DNA of 64,000 nucleotides from Anaerolineaceae bacterium. GTDB lineage: Bacteria; Chloroflexota; Anaerolineae; Aggregatilineales; Phototrophicaceae. Below the pieces are notes generated by a model. It was not told where the DNA came from, made no database searches, and worked only from the letters and a program-made list of their open reading frames with translations. Below, in pieces: positions 53,181 through 62,480 of this stretch (position 1 is the first letter of the stretch; each line of letters begins with the position of its first letter). The stretch is from the NCBI GenBank assembly GCA_016124855.1, contig WGMX01000008.1:1-64000 (forward strand). Direction: 5' to 3'. The translations under genes were made by a program, and so were the position numbers.

Positions 53181-54635
53181 TTATCGCAACACGTTTGTTA
53201 CAGGGTTTATCACATCATTAAGCAATACTAAAACCGAAAGTGAAAGCAGCAGCGCAAGACCAATAAGATGTACAAGCCCTTCTCGTTCCGGCGCAATTGG
53301 TTTACCACGAATAATTTCGATGACCACAAATAGAATGCGTCCCCCGTCCAAAGCAGGAATCGGTAGAAGATTGAAAAAGCCAAGTCCTACACTAATCGTT
53401 GCGATAAAGAGCAATATAGGGGTAATGCGCTTTTGTGCAATGCTTTGTTCGATGAATACTGCCCCAATTTGACTAATTCCCAATACACTTACTGGACGAG
53501 CTTCCTGCGGCGTTATGGCACCACTCATTAATCTGGATGGTAGTTCGACAACCGATGAAATAACATCTACAACGCTGTCATACCCGTACTTAATGGAATT
53601 ACCCAATGACTGCGGCACATAGTCAATTTGTGGCAGTCCGACGAAAGTAATACCTAAGGTCGCATCTTTCTGAACACCTGCAATGACCACGCCCAACGCC
53701 CCTTGACCCTGCGGCGGATTTGCACGAGGAGTAAGTGTAACGTCAATCGTCTGACCATCTCGGTCAATGGTTAACACGACCGTCTTTCCTAAATTCGCTT
53801 GAATTTTTGCACGGAAATCATCAATACTTGAGATCGTCTCCCCATTAAATGCCACAACAAGATCATTAGGGCGTAAATCGGCACGCTCGGCTGGTGAATC
53901 TTTACTGACATCACGAATCTGGGTAAAGGTCTGCGCTGCACTAGGAGCTAGGTTCGTTGAATTTGCCACTGTAAGGGTGACCTGCTCATTATTGGCTCCC
54001 CGTAGCACATTCAAATGAATAGGTTGTTCTGTGGCTGAATAATACGTGCTGAGGAATTCACCCGTATTCTGAAACTTATTTCCGTTAATGTCCGTGATAA
54101 TGTCATCCTGCCGCAATCCGGATTGCGCCAACACGGATGAACTGTCAAGGTTAACCACTTGGACACTTGCGCCGACAATCTGTTGAATGCCCAGAAGCGC
54201 TACAAACGCGAAAAGGATAAATGCCAGAATAAAATTAGCCGCAGCCCCGGCTGCCATGAAGATAATCCGCGCAATGGGGCTTGCTTCATTAACGGATTTT
54301 GGCTTAGCTATTTGATGATTCGCATCCGCTTCTATCTGCTGGCGCCGAATAAACTCTTGACGGTCTTCTTCCACTGATTCGTCGTCGAGCGGGCGAATAA
54401 CATCTTCCCCCAACGGGCGAACAAACCCCCCTAATGGAATCCAATTCAAGGTGAACTCGGTTTCACGCCATGTAAACAGTTTCCGAACCTTAGGCGGGAA
54501 GCCGAGACCAAACTCAAGGATGGTAATCCCAACGGATTTTGCTGCAAAAAAATGTCCCAACTCATGAATGAGAATCAGTGGAGTCAGAACAATAACAAAA
54601 GCTAAAATAACCACAATTGGATTGTTTTCAAGCAT
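53181..54635 (-). CDS. rseP: Site-2 metalloprotease RseP/MmpL-type (M50)
   Basis: 484-residue intramembrane protease that cleaves membrane-bound regulators such as anti-sigma factors. The zinc motif is HELGH at 24-28 in the first helix, and the third ligand is in LLPIPALDGGR near 430. Two PDZ-like domains lie between (VNLDSSSVLAQSGLRQDDII and VSKDSPAERADLRPNDLVVA). The N-terminal LGFPPKVRKLF turn is typical. Long for a bacterial RseP but with complete motifs. No dxr, cdsA or bamA neighbour, unlike Proteobacteria. Confidence 0.93.
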   Translation of the reverse strand: MLENNPIVVILAFVIVLTPLILIHELGHFFAAKSVGITILEFGLGFPPKVRKLFTWRETEFTLNWIPLGGFVRPLGEDVIRPLDDESVEEDRQEFIRRQQIEADANHQIAKPKSVNEASPIARIIFMAAGAAANFILAFILFAFVALLGIQQIVGASVQVVNLDSSSVLAQSGLRQDDIITDINGNKFQNTGEFLSTYYSATEQPIHLNVLRGANNEQVTLTVANSTNLAPSAAQTFTQIRDVSKDSPAERADLRPNDLVVAFNGETISSIDDFRAKIQANLGKTVVLTIDRDGQTIDVTLTPRANPPQGQGALGVVIAGVQKDATLGITFVGLPQIDYVPQSLGNSIKYGYDSVVDVISSVVELPSRLMSGAITPQEARPVSVLGISQIGAVFIEQSIAQKRITPILLFIATISVGLGFFNLLPIPALDGGRILFVVIEIIRGKPIAPEREGLVHLIGLALLLSLSVLVLLNDVINPVTNVLR

Positions 54636-54735
54636 TGGGGATTGTCCTCAATTGATACAGAAGTCTCTCACCGCCTTGGTTGGCGCATCGACAATTGCAT
54701 TATAAAGTGAATGAACAACTTAAATCAATTGACCT

Positions 54736-55734
54736 TCATTGACTATTAACTTCGTCACTTTGTACGATATAGGCGCCACTTCCCGCGCTTGCCACCCGAA
54801 TATCCAATATAGCAGACAGTGTTTTTAGTTGTTTAATTACTTCAGGTACGTCTTTTCTAACACAAATACAATGTACATTTGGGCCAGCATCTAGGGTATA
54901 GCAAACTCGCAGTCCATCTTGGCGCCACTGTTTTACTTGCTGCATGATCGCAACGCTGGCAGGCTGCCAATAAAACAGCGGTGGACGGCTGGTCATCATC
55001 ACCGAATGCATCAGATTACTATCTTCTTCAATAACCTCGGAAAACGATTCGAAGTCACGGTTCAAAAGTGCTTCTTTGCATATCTTGAGCCTGTTGTCGA
55101 CGTGTTTCAAGCGTCCCTCTTGTAAGTCGCTGGTACGGGCCGACTGATGCCCTTCTGTAGAACCAACTTTTTTATGAGAATCACTTACCACCACAATAAT
55201 GTCGACCAAATCCCAATAGTCAGGAGACGCAATAGTCTCCGCATATGAACTCTCGTGATCGTCTCCCCTGTGCCATTCAACGAAACCTGTGGGGATTGAT
55301 CGTGATGCCGACCCAGACCCTAAACGTGCCAGCGTAGAAAGTGTCCTTTCGGATAACGTGATATTCGCTGCGCTTATTGACGCCAATGTGAGTGCCGCAA
55401 ACGAAGAGGCTGAAGAGGCAATTCCTGCCCCCATCGGAAAGTTGTTTGTCGAGATGACATTGGCATAATTGGGCAAACTCGGAACATATTTACGCAGATT
55501 GTCTAAATGCTTTACAACACGCTCAAGGGCTTGCCCCAATTGTGGCTGATTATTAAGTACAAGACTATTTTCTTTTTGGGCATCATTCCATATGACAGTT
55601 GTCTCTGTGTACAGACCGTCAAGGTTCATACTCAAGGATGAATTCTCAGGTAACCGCAGCTCTTCATCGCGGTTGCCCCAATATTTGATAAAAGCGATGT
55701 TTGCATGCGCTCGCGCGGTAGCCGTATGTATCAT
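54736..55734 (-). CDS. Mevalonate-phosphate decarboxylase family protein
   Basis: GHMP-fold decarboxylase, 332 residues, of the diphosphomevalonate decarboxylase (MvaD) family. The N-terminus is ANIAFIKYWGNRDEELRLPE and the ATP loop is GAGIASSASSFAALTLAS; the catalytic Asp is in YTLDAGPNVHC. The classical KYWGKR motif reads KYWGNR, so the second Lys is Asn21. In the Roseiflexus pathway a homologue acts on mevalonate 5-phosphate and gives isopentenyl phosphate. The neighbouring isopentenyl phosphate kinase fits that reading, but the substrate cannot be fixed from sequence. Confidence 0.88.
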   Translation of the reverse strand: MIHTATARAHANIAFIKYWGNRDEELRLPENSSLSMNLDGLYTETTVIWNDAQKENSLVLNNQPQLGQALERVVKHLDNLRKYVPSLPNYANVISTNNFPMGAGIASSASSFAALTLASISAANITLSERTLSTLARLGSGSASRSIPTGFVEWHRGDDHESSYAETIASPDYWDLVDIIVVVSDSHKKVGSTEGHQSARTSDLQEGRLKHVDNRLKICKEALLNRDFESFSEVIEEDSNLMHSVMMTSRPPLFYWQPASVAIMQQVKQWRQDGLRVCYTLDAGPNVHCICVRKDVPEVIKQLKTLSAILDIRVASAGSGAYIVQSDEVNSQ

Positions 55735-55854
55735 AGTGATTTGCTGCTTTTCCAGATTGTGTTTAAAGGCTTATATTGCCATTTTTTTATTTATATGCGC
55801 AGGGTGAACTTCCAGTATTGGTATACGACATAAATGGTTATCAGATTACGCTAT

Positions 55855-55862
55855 GCTATAAT
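55855..55862 (+). promoter_or_regulatory. Extended -10 promoter of the prenyl/mevalonate operon
   Basis: TGCTATAAT gives a perfect TATAAT (55857-55862) with the TGn extension, 46 bases before the likely TTG start of the UbiA gene. The -35 area (TGGTTA at 55835-55840) is weak, as is usual for extended -10 promoters. Confidence 0.5.
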
Positions 55863-55907
55863 CATTGAATTAAGTGAGTTTTCCCTCAAATACACTTGGA
55901 GAATCAA

Positions 55908-56804
55908 TTGCGCTCTTTGATGGGACTTTTTCGCACCATGCGACCAAAGCAGTGGACGAAAAATGTAATTATCTATGCTGGCTTAGTATTTGATGGTCAG
56001 CTTTTTATTCCAAATGCGTTTTTGCGTGTTACTCTCAGTTTTGTGTTGTTGTGCCTTGCAGCAAGTACCGTCTATATTATCAACGACTTGGTCGATATCG
56101 AGCGTGACAAGCTTCACCCCAAGAAAAAATATCGTCCGCTTCCATCAGGTCAGCTTCCAATTCCACTGGCTATCTTTGCCGCAGTTTTGTTACCACTGGT
56201 TGCCATTATTGTGTCGGCGCTCTACAGCCCTATCTTTTCGGCCATTCTAGTTTTGTATATCATCATAAATGTTCTTTATGCATTCCGGCTAAAACATATT
56301 GTCTTGGTCGATGTTTTGACGGTTACGGCAGGCTATGTTCTGCGGGTAGCCGGAGGAGCACTTGTAATTACTGTGGTCAAGTTTTCGCCTTGGCTTTATG
56401 CAGTAATTGCCTTATTAGCTCTCTTTTTGGCGATAACCAAACGTCGGCAAGAACTATTGGCTTTAGGGCCAACCGCCGAAACAGTACGACCAATTTTTAA
56501 GGACTACAATCTCGCGCTTCTTGATGAAATGTTGCGTACAGTAAGCACAAGTACTCTAGTGGCCTATATCCTCTACACAATCGAATCTCCTTCTATTTTG
56601 CTGGCAAATACCAAAATTGCATTGGTGACTGTACCGTTTGTGTTATACGGGTTATTTCGCTATATGTACTTAATCTATGTAAAAGGTGAAGGAAGCGCAC
56701 CCGATGAAGTACTCCTAACAGATCATCCCCTTCAGCTGGCAATCTTTTTATGGGGGGTCTCATTTATTTTAGTGCTGTACGTTGCGCCGACGCTCATCAA
56801 ATAA
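55908..56804 (+). CDS. UbiA-family prenyltransferase, decaprenyl-phosphate phosphoribosyltransferase-like
   Basis: Membrane enzyme of about 298 residues, with eight or nine helices. The Asp-rich motifs are YIINDLVDIERDKLHPKKK and the lineage-specific LFRYMYLIYVKGEGSAPDE and LLTDHPLQL; RPKQWTKN near the N-terminus is shared with DPPR synthases. Such enzymes join a polyprenyl phosphate to phosphoribose; other UbiA substrates remain possible. GGAG is six bases before the TTG at 55908; an ATG at 55920 is the alternative. Five bases before mvk in one operon, so the gene may use the pathway's prenyl product. Confidence 0.85.
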   Translation: MRSLMGLFRTMRPKQWTKNVIIYAGLVFDGQLFIPNAFLRVTLSFVLLCLAASTVYIINDLVDIERDKLHPKKKYRPLPSGQLPIPLAIFAAVLLPLVAIIVSALYSPIFSAILVLYIIINVLYAFRLKHIVLVDVLTVTAGYVLRVAGGALVITVVKFSPWLYAVIALLALFLAITKRRQELLALGPTAETVRPIFKDYNLALLDEMLRTVSTSTLVAYILYTIESPSILLANTKIALVTVPFVLYGLFRYMYLIYVKGEGSAPDEVLLTDHPLQLAIFLWGVSFILVLYVAPTLIK

Positions 56805-56809
56805 ATTAT

Positions 56810-57748
56810 ATGGAAACCGTTTCAGCCCCTGCCAAAATTATCCTGCTTGGTGAACATGCCGTTGTCTATGGACAACCTTCATTAGCCGTCCCCTTATCAT
56901 CTCTCCGTACTTATGCAGAAATAGTCAATTTGCCAAAAGGCTCAGGGCTAAAAGTTGTCGCTGCCGATTTAAACAATCAGGAATTTTATGTTAATTCAGC
57001 TTCTCAAGAGATCGATAGCCCCCTATTTACAGCGGCGTGGCTGCTGCTTAACCATTTAGATTGCCCTCCCCCCGATGCGACTATTACGCTGCATTCAGAT
57101 ATTCCAATTGCCAGTGGAATGGGCAGTGGTGCTGCTATAACGACCGCTCTCTTCCGGGCTTTGCTCTTAGCGCTAAACCAATCACTTTCGTCCGAGAAAC
57201 TAAATGCATTAGCTTATGAGGTTGAGAAAATTCATCATGGAACGCCTAGCGGTATTGATAACACGGTAATCGTGTTTGAGCAGCCAATCTATTTTGTGCG
57301 GGGGCAACCCATAGAACGACTTACCATTGGCAAACCATTTGTTCTGTTAGTTGGTAACACAGGTATAGGTTCGTCTACAAAAAGTGTTGTGAGTGATGTT
57401 AGGACACTCTACGAAGCCAACGTCGAATTCATCACAGAGAAATTTAACTCAATTGGTGAACTTGTGCGTTCAGGCCGGAAAGCGATAGAGTTAGGTGATC
57501 ATCTCAATTTGGGGAAAATAATGTATGACAACCATCAGTTTTTGCAAGAGATCAGCGTATCTTCCCCCTCTTTAGATATGCTGGTAGATGCTGCACGAAC
57601 TTCCGGCGCGCTGGGAGCCAAACTTTCTGGAGCTGGACGCGGAGGCAATATGATTGCGTTAGTTTCTCCAGATAAAGCGCCTACTATTAAAAATGCACTT
57701 CTCGAAGCGGGCGCAGTTCAAGTTTATCAAACCATAGTTGGCAAATAA
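56810..57748 (+). CDS. mvk: Mevalonate kinase
   Basis: GHMP kinase of 312 residues that phosphorylates mevalonate. The N-terminus is SAPAKIILLGEHAVVYGQP, the ATP loop is IPIASGMGSGAAITTALF, the Asp of GIDNTVI is catalytic, and the C-terminal motif is AKLSGAGRGGNMIAL. The ATG at 56810 is five bases after the UbiA stop; an upstream in-frame ATG lies inside that gene and is not used. It feeds mevalonate 5-phosphate to the decarboxylase. Confidence 0.94.
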   Translation: METVSAPAKIILLGEHAVVYGQPSLAVPLSSLRTYAEIVNLPKGSGLKVVAADLNNQEFYVNSASQEIDSPLFTAAWLLLNHLDCPPPDATITLHSDIPIASGMGSGAAITTALFRALLLALNQSLSSEKLNALAYEVEKIHHGTPSGIDNTVIVFEQPIYFVRGQPIERLTIGKPFVLLVGNTGIGSSTKSVVSDVRTLYEANVEFITEKFNSIGELVRSGRKAIELGDHLNLGKIMYDNHQFLQEISVSSPSLDMLVDAARTSGALGAKLSGAGRGGNMIALVSPDKAPTIKNALLEAGAVQVYQTIVGK

Positions 57749-57759
57749 GGTGTCTTGAA

Positions 57760-58545
57760 ATGTTGACGCTCGTGAAATTAGGTGGATCGCTAATTACAGA
57801 TAAGCGTGTTGAGAAGAGTTTCCGGCGCGATGTTGTGAAGCGGCTTGCTGATGACTTTATGGTTGCTTATATACAAGATCCGTCTTTAGAACTAATTATT
57901 GGTCATGGCAGTGGATCATTTGGTCATTTTGCAGCTAGTCGTGCCAATACGATTAATGGTGTGAAGACATCTGATGAATGGAAGGCTTTCGCACAAGTTA
58001 GTAATGTCGCTGCGGAGCTGAATGGTCTTGTGATTGAAGTTCTTCAGTCAGCCGGGCTTCCTGTTTGGGGGGTTCAGCCTTCGGCTACCCTTTTAGCTTC
58101 TGATGGGGTTGTCACATCAATGTCTATAGATTCTTTATTGAGGTCTTTAAGCTGTGGACTTATTCCTGTAATTTATGGTGATACTTCGTTTGACTTGGTT
58201 AGAGGTGGAACAATAATCTCGACTGAAAAGCTGTTCTTTTACCTCTGTTCGGTATTATCAGTTCATCGGATTTTCTTGTTAGGCGAAGTATCTGGTGTTT
58301 ACGATGGATCTGGTTCAGTTATAGAGTCCATTACTCAAACAAATTATCCCTCTTTGATCTCGTCTTTTGGAGGTTCTGCCGGTGTTGATGTGACTGGTGG
58401 GATGGAGACTAAGGTTGAGGATATGTTGAGTGTGGTGAATCAATTCTCGGATATGACTATACGAATTTTTGGTGGTTTAGAAGAAAATCTGCTCAGTAGG
58501 GCATTACTAGGCACAGCACTTCCGGGTACACTCATTTCGAAATGA
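57760..58545 (+). CDS. Isopentenyl phosphate kinase
   Basis: Amino-acid-kinase-fold enzyme, 261 residues, that phosphorylates isopentenyl phosphate to isopentenyl diphosphate. Motifs are VKLGGSLITDK at the N-terminus, IIGHGSGSFGHFAAS with the IPK hallmark His after the GSFG turn, and VDVTGGMETKVEDML. This enzyme is characteristic of archaea and of the alternative mevalonate pathway in some Chloroflexota. AGGTG precedes the ATG. Last gene of the three-gene unit; only 11 bases after mvk. Confidence 0.93.
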   Translation: MLTLVKLGGSLITDKRVEKSFRRDVVKRLADDFMVAYIQDPSLELIIGHGSGSFGHFAASRANTINGVKTSDEWKAFAQVSNVAAELNGLVIEVLQSAGLPVWGVQPSATLLASDGVVTSMSIDSLLRSLSCGLIPVIYGDTSFDLVRGGTIISTEKLFFYLCSVLSVHRIFLLGEVSGVYDGSGSVIESITQTNYPSLISSFGGSAGVDVTGGMETKVEDMLSVVNQFSDMTIRIFGGLEENLLSRALLGTALPGTLISK

Positions 58546-59268
58546 CTTTTTAACTCCTCTTTGTTCGGATTCGCCGAATTAGACTTTACACTTTAGAACT
58601 CAAAAGTTGGAAAATTCGAACGGATTCACGTAGACACAGTAGCACTATTGTTCTATGATTAAACTACTATAATTACGTGGTAGCACCATGTTCCTTAATC
58701 ACATGCTTTCGTAGGGACAAGTATGTGACCTGTCCGGCATGGATGTCCCCTCGCCGGGCAGCGGCTATCAGCAGCGTGATAACGGACGATCTGAACTTGT
58801 ACTATGATCATCCGTATGCGAACGATGCTGATGTGGGATTTCAGAAGAGGAATATGAAAACTCTACACTCCACCACCTATTTTAGTCCTACCGTTACCTA
58901 GCAGAATTTCCGGAAACGATGAAAACTTTCAACTCCTTCCTACGCCTACTTTGGTTAAAAAACCTGTATTTCAGATGCCTAACCGTTGAATCATTGTGGT
59001 TAGTCAAATTTGCAATTTCAGCGGATATCTCCCTCATGGCCGCTGCGACAGTAGCAACAATTGCAACGCGGCGGAAATACGCGAGCCAGTCGCTGCAATC
59101 ACGCCATTTCAGCGGCATTCAGGGAGCTGCTCGCCCGCCAGAAATGTCGATTCTGCGGCTTCAGCCGTGTTTGCCGCCAGGCAATTCAGCGGTAATATTG
59201 CAATTTGTGCAATAATAAGTGCAGGAATCGTAAACTTTGGTCAAAATCCCTTTTAGCCATCGAGCTAT
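58546..59268. other. Gene-free stretch of 0.7 kb
   Basis: No credible gene is found; short frames lack ribosome sites and family resemblance. The right half (about 59000-59216) carries a repeat rich in TTTCAGCGG-like words, of which 59092-59201 is copy B of the dispersed repeat. A small TTCGG-ATTCG-CCGAA hairpin (58564-58578), followed by TTAGACTTT, may end the isoprenoid operon. The left half 58620-58990 is unremarkable. Confidence 0.55.
59092..59201 (+). repeat. Dispersed intergenic repeat, copy B
   Basis: Ungapped partner of 328-437. The core 59106-59167 differs at 14 of 62 positions from 342-403. Nearby smaller echoes of the same words (for example AATTTCAGCGG near 59014 and AATTCAGCGG near 59183) suggest a composite or locally duplicated element. 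Confidence 0.6.
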
Positions 59269-60873
59269 TTAACGCATGATCGTAACGTTATTCAACAGTG
59301 GTACGCCAATTGAATCAAATACAAGTTGCTGTACAGCACTATTTGCTGCGTTGAGTTTGATCGGTTCGCCAATGGGTAGAATAAGCCCCTGATCCATGAT
59401 TTGCTGTTGAATCTGTGCATACAAACTCCCTCTCGCTTCTGTATCAACTTGGGCGATGCCCTGCCCCAGCAAGGTTGCCAATTGGGCATCCGCAATTTTC
59501 GACCAGTTATATTGAGCTGAAGGAGCGAAAAAATCATTGAGTAAAGCAGGATCAGTTCCCACTGTCGAAAACGCGATCAAATTATATTCATTCGTAGCAA
59601 CTCGTGCCTTTAACGCCGTTAGCGTCGGAACCGCGATGACATTAGCCTTTATCCCGATTAGTCCCCACTGTTCCGCTAAATCACGTGCAATTTCAGGGTA
59701 CAAATCACCCGACTGTATTATTACTGAAATGTCGGCCTCAACACCATTGAGATCAAGATACCTATTTTTATCGCTATCTAGATAACCTATAGAAGCCAAC
59801 AAGGATTGTGCTTTTCCAGTATCAGATGCGTAAGCACCTTCCAGTTGCCCATTGTAAAAAGGCATATTTGATGTAAGTGGAGACCAACCGATTGATGAAA
59901 AGCGCTGGAAAACCGTGTCCAATATGAAATTGCGATTTGCACTGTAGAGCAGCGCTTGACGAAACGCCAGATTATCTGTTGGAAACCGTGTGGTATTCAT
60001 TTGGAACTGAAGCGGTTGTCCGGCGATCTTGATCGGAAAAATCTGAATATTTGGATTAATGGCGAGACTGCGCGCGTCAGCAGGTAGTAAACCTGATACA
60101 ACATCAACTTTCATCTCATTAATAGCGTTTAACCGCTGCTGTGCGTTTGGTATAAATGAAAAATCTATTTCGCTCACGGAACGGTTGTCAGGAAGAAGAT
60201 ACGAGGTCGGACCCCAATGATAATTAAGATTACGAGCTAAAATGATGTTTTTTCCCGGTACATAATCCATTAAGATGAATGGACCGGTACCAACTTGGTG
60301 AAATTGGTATCGCTCAGGGGAATACTGTTTAAACGCACTTGGGCTAGCAATACCTAAATATGGTTGAGTGAGTGCATCTAAGAATGGTGCATATGGCTGT
60401 GACACCCTAAATCGAATGGTATGTTCGTCAACAATTTCATATCCGCTATAATACGGGGAAAGGAGTAATTTTGCCTTGGCCGCTGTTTCATTCAGGCTTT
60501 CTATGCGGTCAAAATTATCTGCCACAGCCTGTGCGTTAAATAGTGTTCCATCATGAAATCTTACATCTTTCCGCAACGAGAAGGTATAGACTAGATTATC
60601 GGGAGATACAGTCCACTCAGTTGCTAGGCCGGGAATGATAGATTGCTGGCGTGGATCACGATAAACTAAGGTATCATAAATTTGGCGAAAGATAATTGCA
60701 GTCTCGTCTTCGCTAGAAATATGCGGATCAATATTTCCCGGTTCAGTGTCCAAGGCATAAGTAATTCTTGCCGTCGAATTTGAACCAATTGTCTCAGAAT
60801 TCGATGAACATCCAGTTCCCGTGTAAAACAAAATCAGCACTACAGGTATAAGAAAAACAGTCTTACGAGACAT
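59269..60873 (-). CDS. Oligopeptide-type ABC substrate-binding lipoprotein
   Basis: Lipid-anchored solute receptor of the SBP_bac_5 family, 534 residues. The lipobox is YTGTGC after a hydrophobic signal. The family phrases ITYALDTEPGNIDPH, YTFSLRKDVRFHDGTLFNAQ and TGPFILMDYVPGKNI are clear. The C-terminal lobe ends near LPIGEPIKLN. No permease or ATPase genes are adjacent, so it is an orphan receptor that must dock to a transporter encoded elsewhere, or else serve as a sensor. Confidence 0.92.
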   Translation of the reverse strand: MSRKTVFLIPVVLILFYTGTGCSSNSETIGSNSTARITYALDTEPGNIDPHISSEDETAIIFRQIYDTLVYRDPRQQSIIPGLATEWTVSPDNLVYTFSLRKDVRFHDGTLFNAQAVADNFDRIESLNETAAKAKLLLSPYYSGYEIVDEHTIRFRVSQPYAPFLDALTQPYLGIASPSAFKQYSPERYQFHQVGTGPFILMDYVPGKNIILARNLNYHWGPTSYLLPDNRSVSEIDFSFIPNAQQRLNAINEMKVDVVSGLLPADARSLAINPNIQIFPIKIAGQPLQFQMNTTRFPTDNLAFRQALLYSANRNFILDTVFQRFSSIGWSPLTSNMPFYNGQLEGAYASDTGKAQSLLASIGYLDSDKNRYLDLNGVEADISVIIQSGDLYPEIARDLAEQWGLIGIKANVIAVPTLTALKARVATNEYNLIAFSTVGTDPALLNDFFAPSAQYNWSKIADAQLATLLGQGIAQVDTEARGSLYAQIQQQIMDQGLILPIGEPIKLNAANSAVQQLVFDSIGVPLLNNVTIMR

Positions 60874-60951
60874 GTTCAGCCTTTTAACATTAGCCTCTAT
60901 CTATTAGCATTTGGCTGATGGTTAAGCTCAAAGGTAAATAACAAGTCAAGA

Positions 60952-61866
60952 ATGACAACGTACGGACCTCGTTTTATCACGCCTCCATCAGACGAACAAG
61001 AACTATACCCTTATCGTCCGGTATGGCGCAGTCTCATAATAGAAACAGCCATCTCGCTAAGTCTCGTGGTGATATTTTATACCCTGATCGACTTCTTACA
61101 CATTTCATTGCCGACACAACTACAGTCATATCTTGCAGTTGGACTAACCTTTTCCTCTATCCTATTCTGGTTTGTGTTTTCGTGGTGGTTAGAACGCCGG
61201 ACGGCACAGCCTCGCCAAAATATGATTACAGTGATCATTCTAACCATGTTAGTGGCAAATTCAATAGGAGTGCCGCTCGTTAACCAGTTCTTTCAGGTCG
61301 ATAACTGGCTCCCTCTAGCACCGGCGGTCAATAGAATTCTTGGCTACACGCTCACAACTGGCATTACTCAGGGAATCATCAAATACTTAGTACTGCGCTA
61401 CACAATCTGGCCCCAAAATTTACGTGTTCGCTTAGATGGAGTGGCCTATGGTATAGCAAGTGGAATAGGATATGCGACCATCCTAAATATACAGTTCATA
61501 ACCTTCAATTCCTCAACACCTGCAGATACCCTATCATTTCAAATCTTCGCAAACTACGCTCTCCATGTGTCCACAGGAATCGTGATCGGTTACGGTGTGT
61601 CAGAAGCGTTTTTTAGTAACCCCACCCCCATATTTCTCACAATTGTCCTACTCGTAGGTGCTGTAGTGACAGGAATTACAATTCCCATCCATGCTGGTCT
61701 TGTAAACTCTACCTTGAGTATCACATCTCTTGTGAGTGCTCCTAAGCCGCTATTGGGGCTAGGCTTTTCGGCTTCTCTCTTAATTGGGATCAGTATTATC
61801 ATAGCAGGTCTAATAAGAAACGCAGATCGACTTGAACGCGAATCAAGAGCGGACAGTGAGGACTAA
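60952..61866 (+). CDS. PrsW-like multispanning membrane protein lacking acidic motif
   Basis: 304 residues with about eight membrane helices. The layout resembles PrsW-type (Abi-related) intramembrane proteases: a polar GITQGIIKYLVLR helix, then RLDGVAYGIASGIGYATILN and ANYALHVSTGIVIGYGV. In active PrsW the first region is EE-x-x-K and the second ends in EN; here they read QGIIK and ILNI, so the acidic residues are absent. The His of the third motif is retained. This is probably a non-catalytic relative. It starts about 78 bases upstream of nothing but the divergent lipoprotein gene, and is followed after nine bases by the next gene. Confidence 0.6.
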   Translation: MTTYGPRFITPPSDEQELYPYRPVWRSLIIETAISLSLVVIFYTLIDFLHISLPTQLQSYLAVGLTFSSILFWFVFSWWLERRTAQPRQNMITVIILTMLVANSIGVPLVNQFFQVDNWLPLAPAVNRILGYTLTTGITQGIIKYLVLRYTIWPQNLRVRLDGVAYGIASGIGYATILNIQFITFNSSTPADTLSFQIFANYALHVSTGIVIGYGVSEAFFSNPTPIFLTIVLLVGAVVTGITIPIHAGLVNSTLSITSLVSAPKPLLGLGFSASLLIGISIIIAGLIRNADRLERESRADSED

Positions 61867-61875
61867 AACGAGCAT

Positions 61876-62478
61876 ATGGGCGTCGCCATTTTTGAGTCAA
61901 ATTCTCCGCAATTTACTTTCCGGCAGCGATGGAACCATTATTTGGTATTATTCACAAGTGTCATGTGCTTTTTTATCGCGGCTTATCTGCGTGACAACTC
62001 ACTTTATGCGGTTACACCTTATGTGAATACCACTGCCGGTATTAGCGCGTTTTATCCTCTAAACTGGCTCATTGATACGAATGGAGATTACATCTTTCGT
62101 GTACAGAATGCTTCTCGTGTTGGTTTCAAGACAACAATTCAAGTCGCTGTACAAGCTGTAAGCAGCGACACGTCAACGCGCAATCTTGTGGATGCGCTTA
62201 CCCTAAATAGATCCCAACTCCTAGCGGGATATCACGCCCTTTCGGCAAATGATGCATACAGATTACCAGATGGATCACAAGCAACATCCGTAAACTATCA
62301 TTATGCAGCCGTTAGTACTGATCCATTTCTTGATACAACCCCTGTTGTGGTACGCGGCATCGATATTATTAGTATCAAACGTGGTCAAGCGGTAATCATA
62401 ACATTTCTAGCCGATTCAAATACCTACGAAGACGATTACAAGATATTTCAACGCTTCCTGAATTCCCTCGAGTTCTAA
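61876..62478 (+). CDS. Membrane-anchored extracytoplasmic protein, unknown
   Basis: 200 residues. One membrane span near 22-40 (HYLVLFTSVMCFFIAAYL) follows a polar N-terminus; the rest is predicted outside. The outer part shows PLNWLIDTNGDYIFRVQ and QAVIITFLADSNTYEDDYKI, phrases reminiscent of PsbP/DUF1795-type domains, but I cannot assign it firmly. Nine bases after the PrsW-like gene and two before the protease gene, so the three are one operon. Confidence 0.7.
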   Translation: MGVAIFESNSPQFTFRQRWNHYLVLFTSVMCFFIAAYLRDNSLYAVTPYVNTTAGISAFYPLNWLIDTNGDYIFRVQNASRVGFKTTIQVAVQAVSSDTSTRNLVDALTLNRSQLLAGYHALSANDAYRLPDGSQATSVNYHYAAVSTDPFLDTTPVVVRGIDIISIKRGQAVIITFLADSNTYEDDYKIFQRFLNSLEF

Positions 62479-62480
62479 TC

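Noticed and set aside
58677-58901. Open frame of 74 codons in the 0.7-kb gap
   Set aside because: No ribosome site, odd composition and no recognisable family; it lies in repeat-bearing intergenic DNA.
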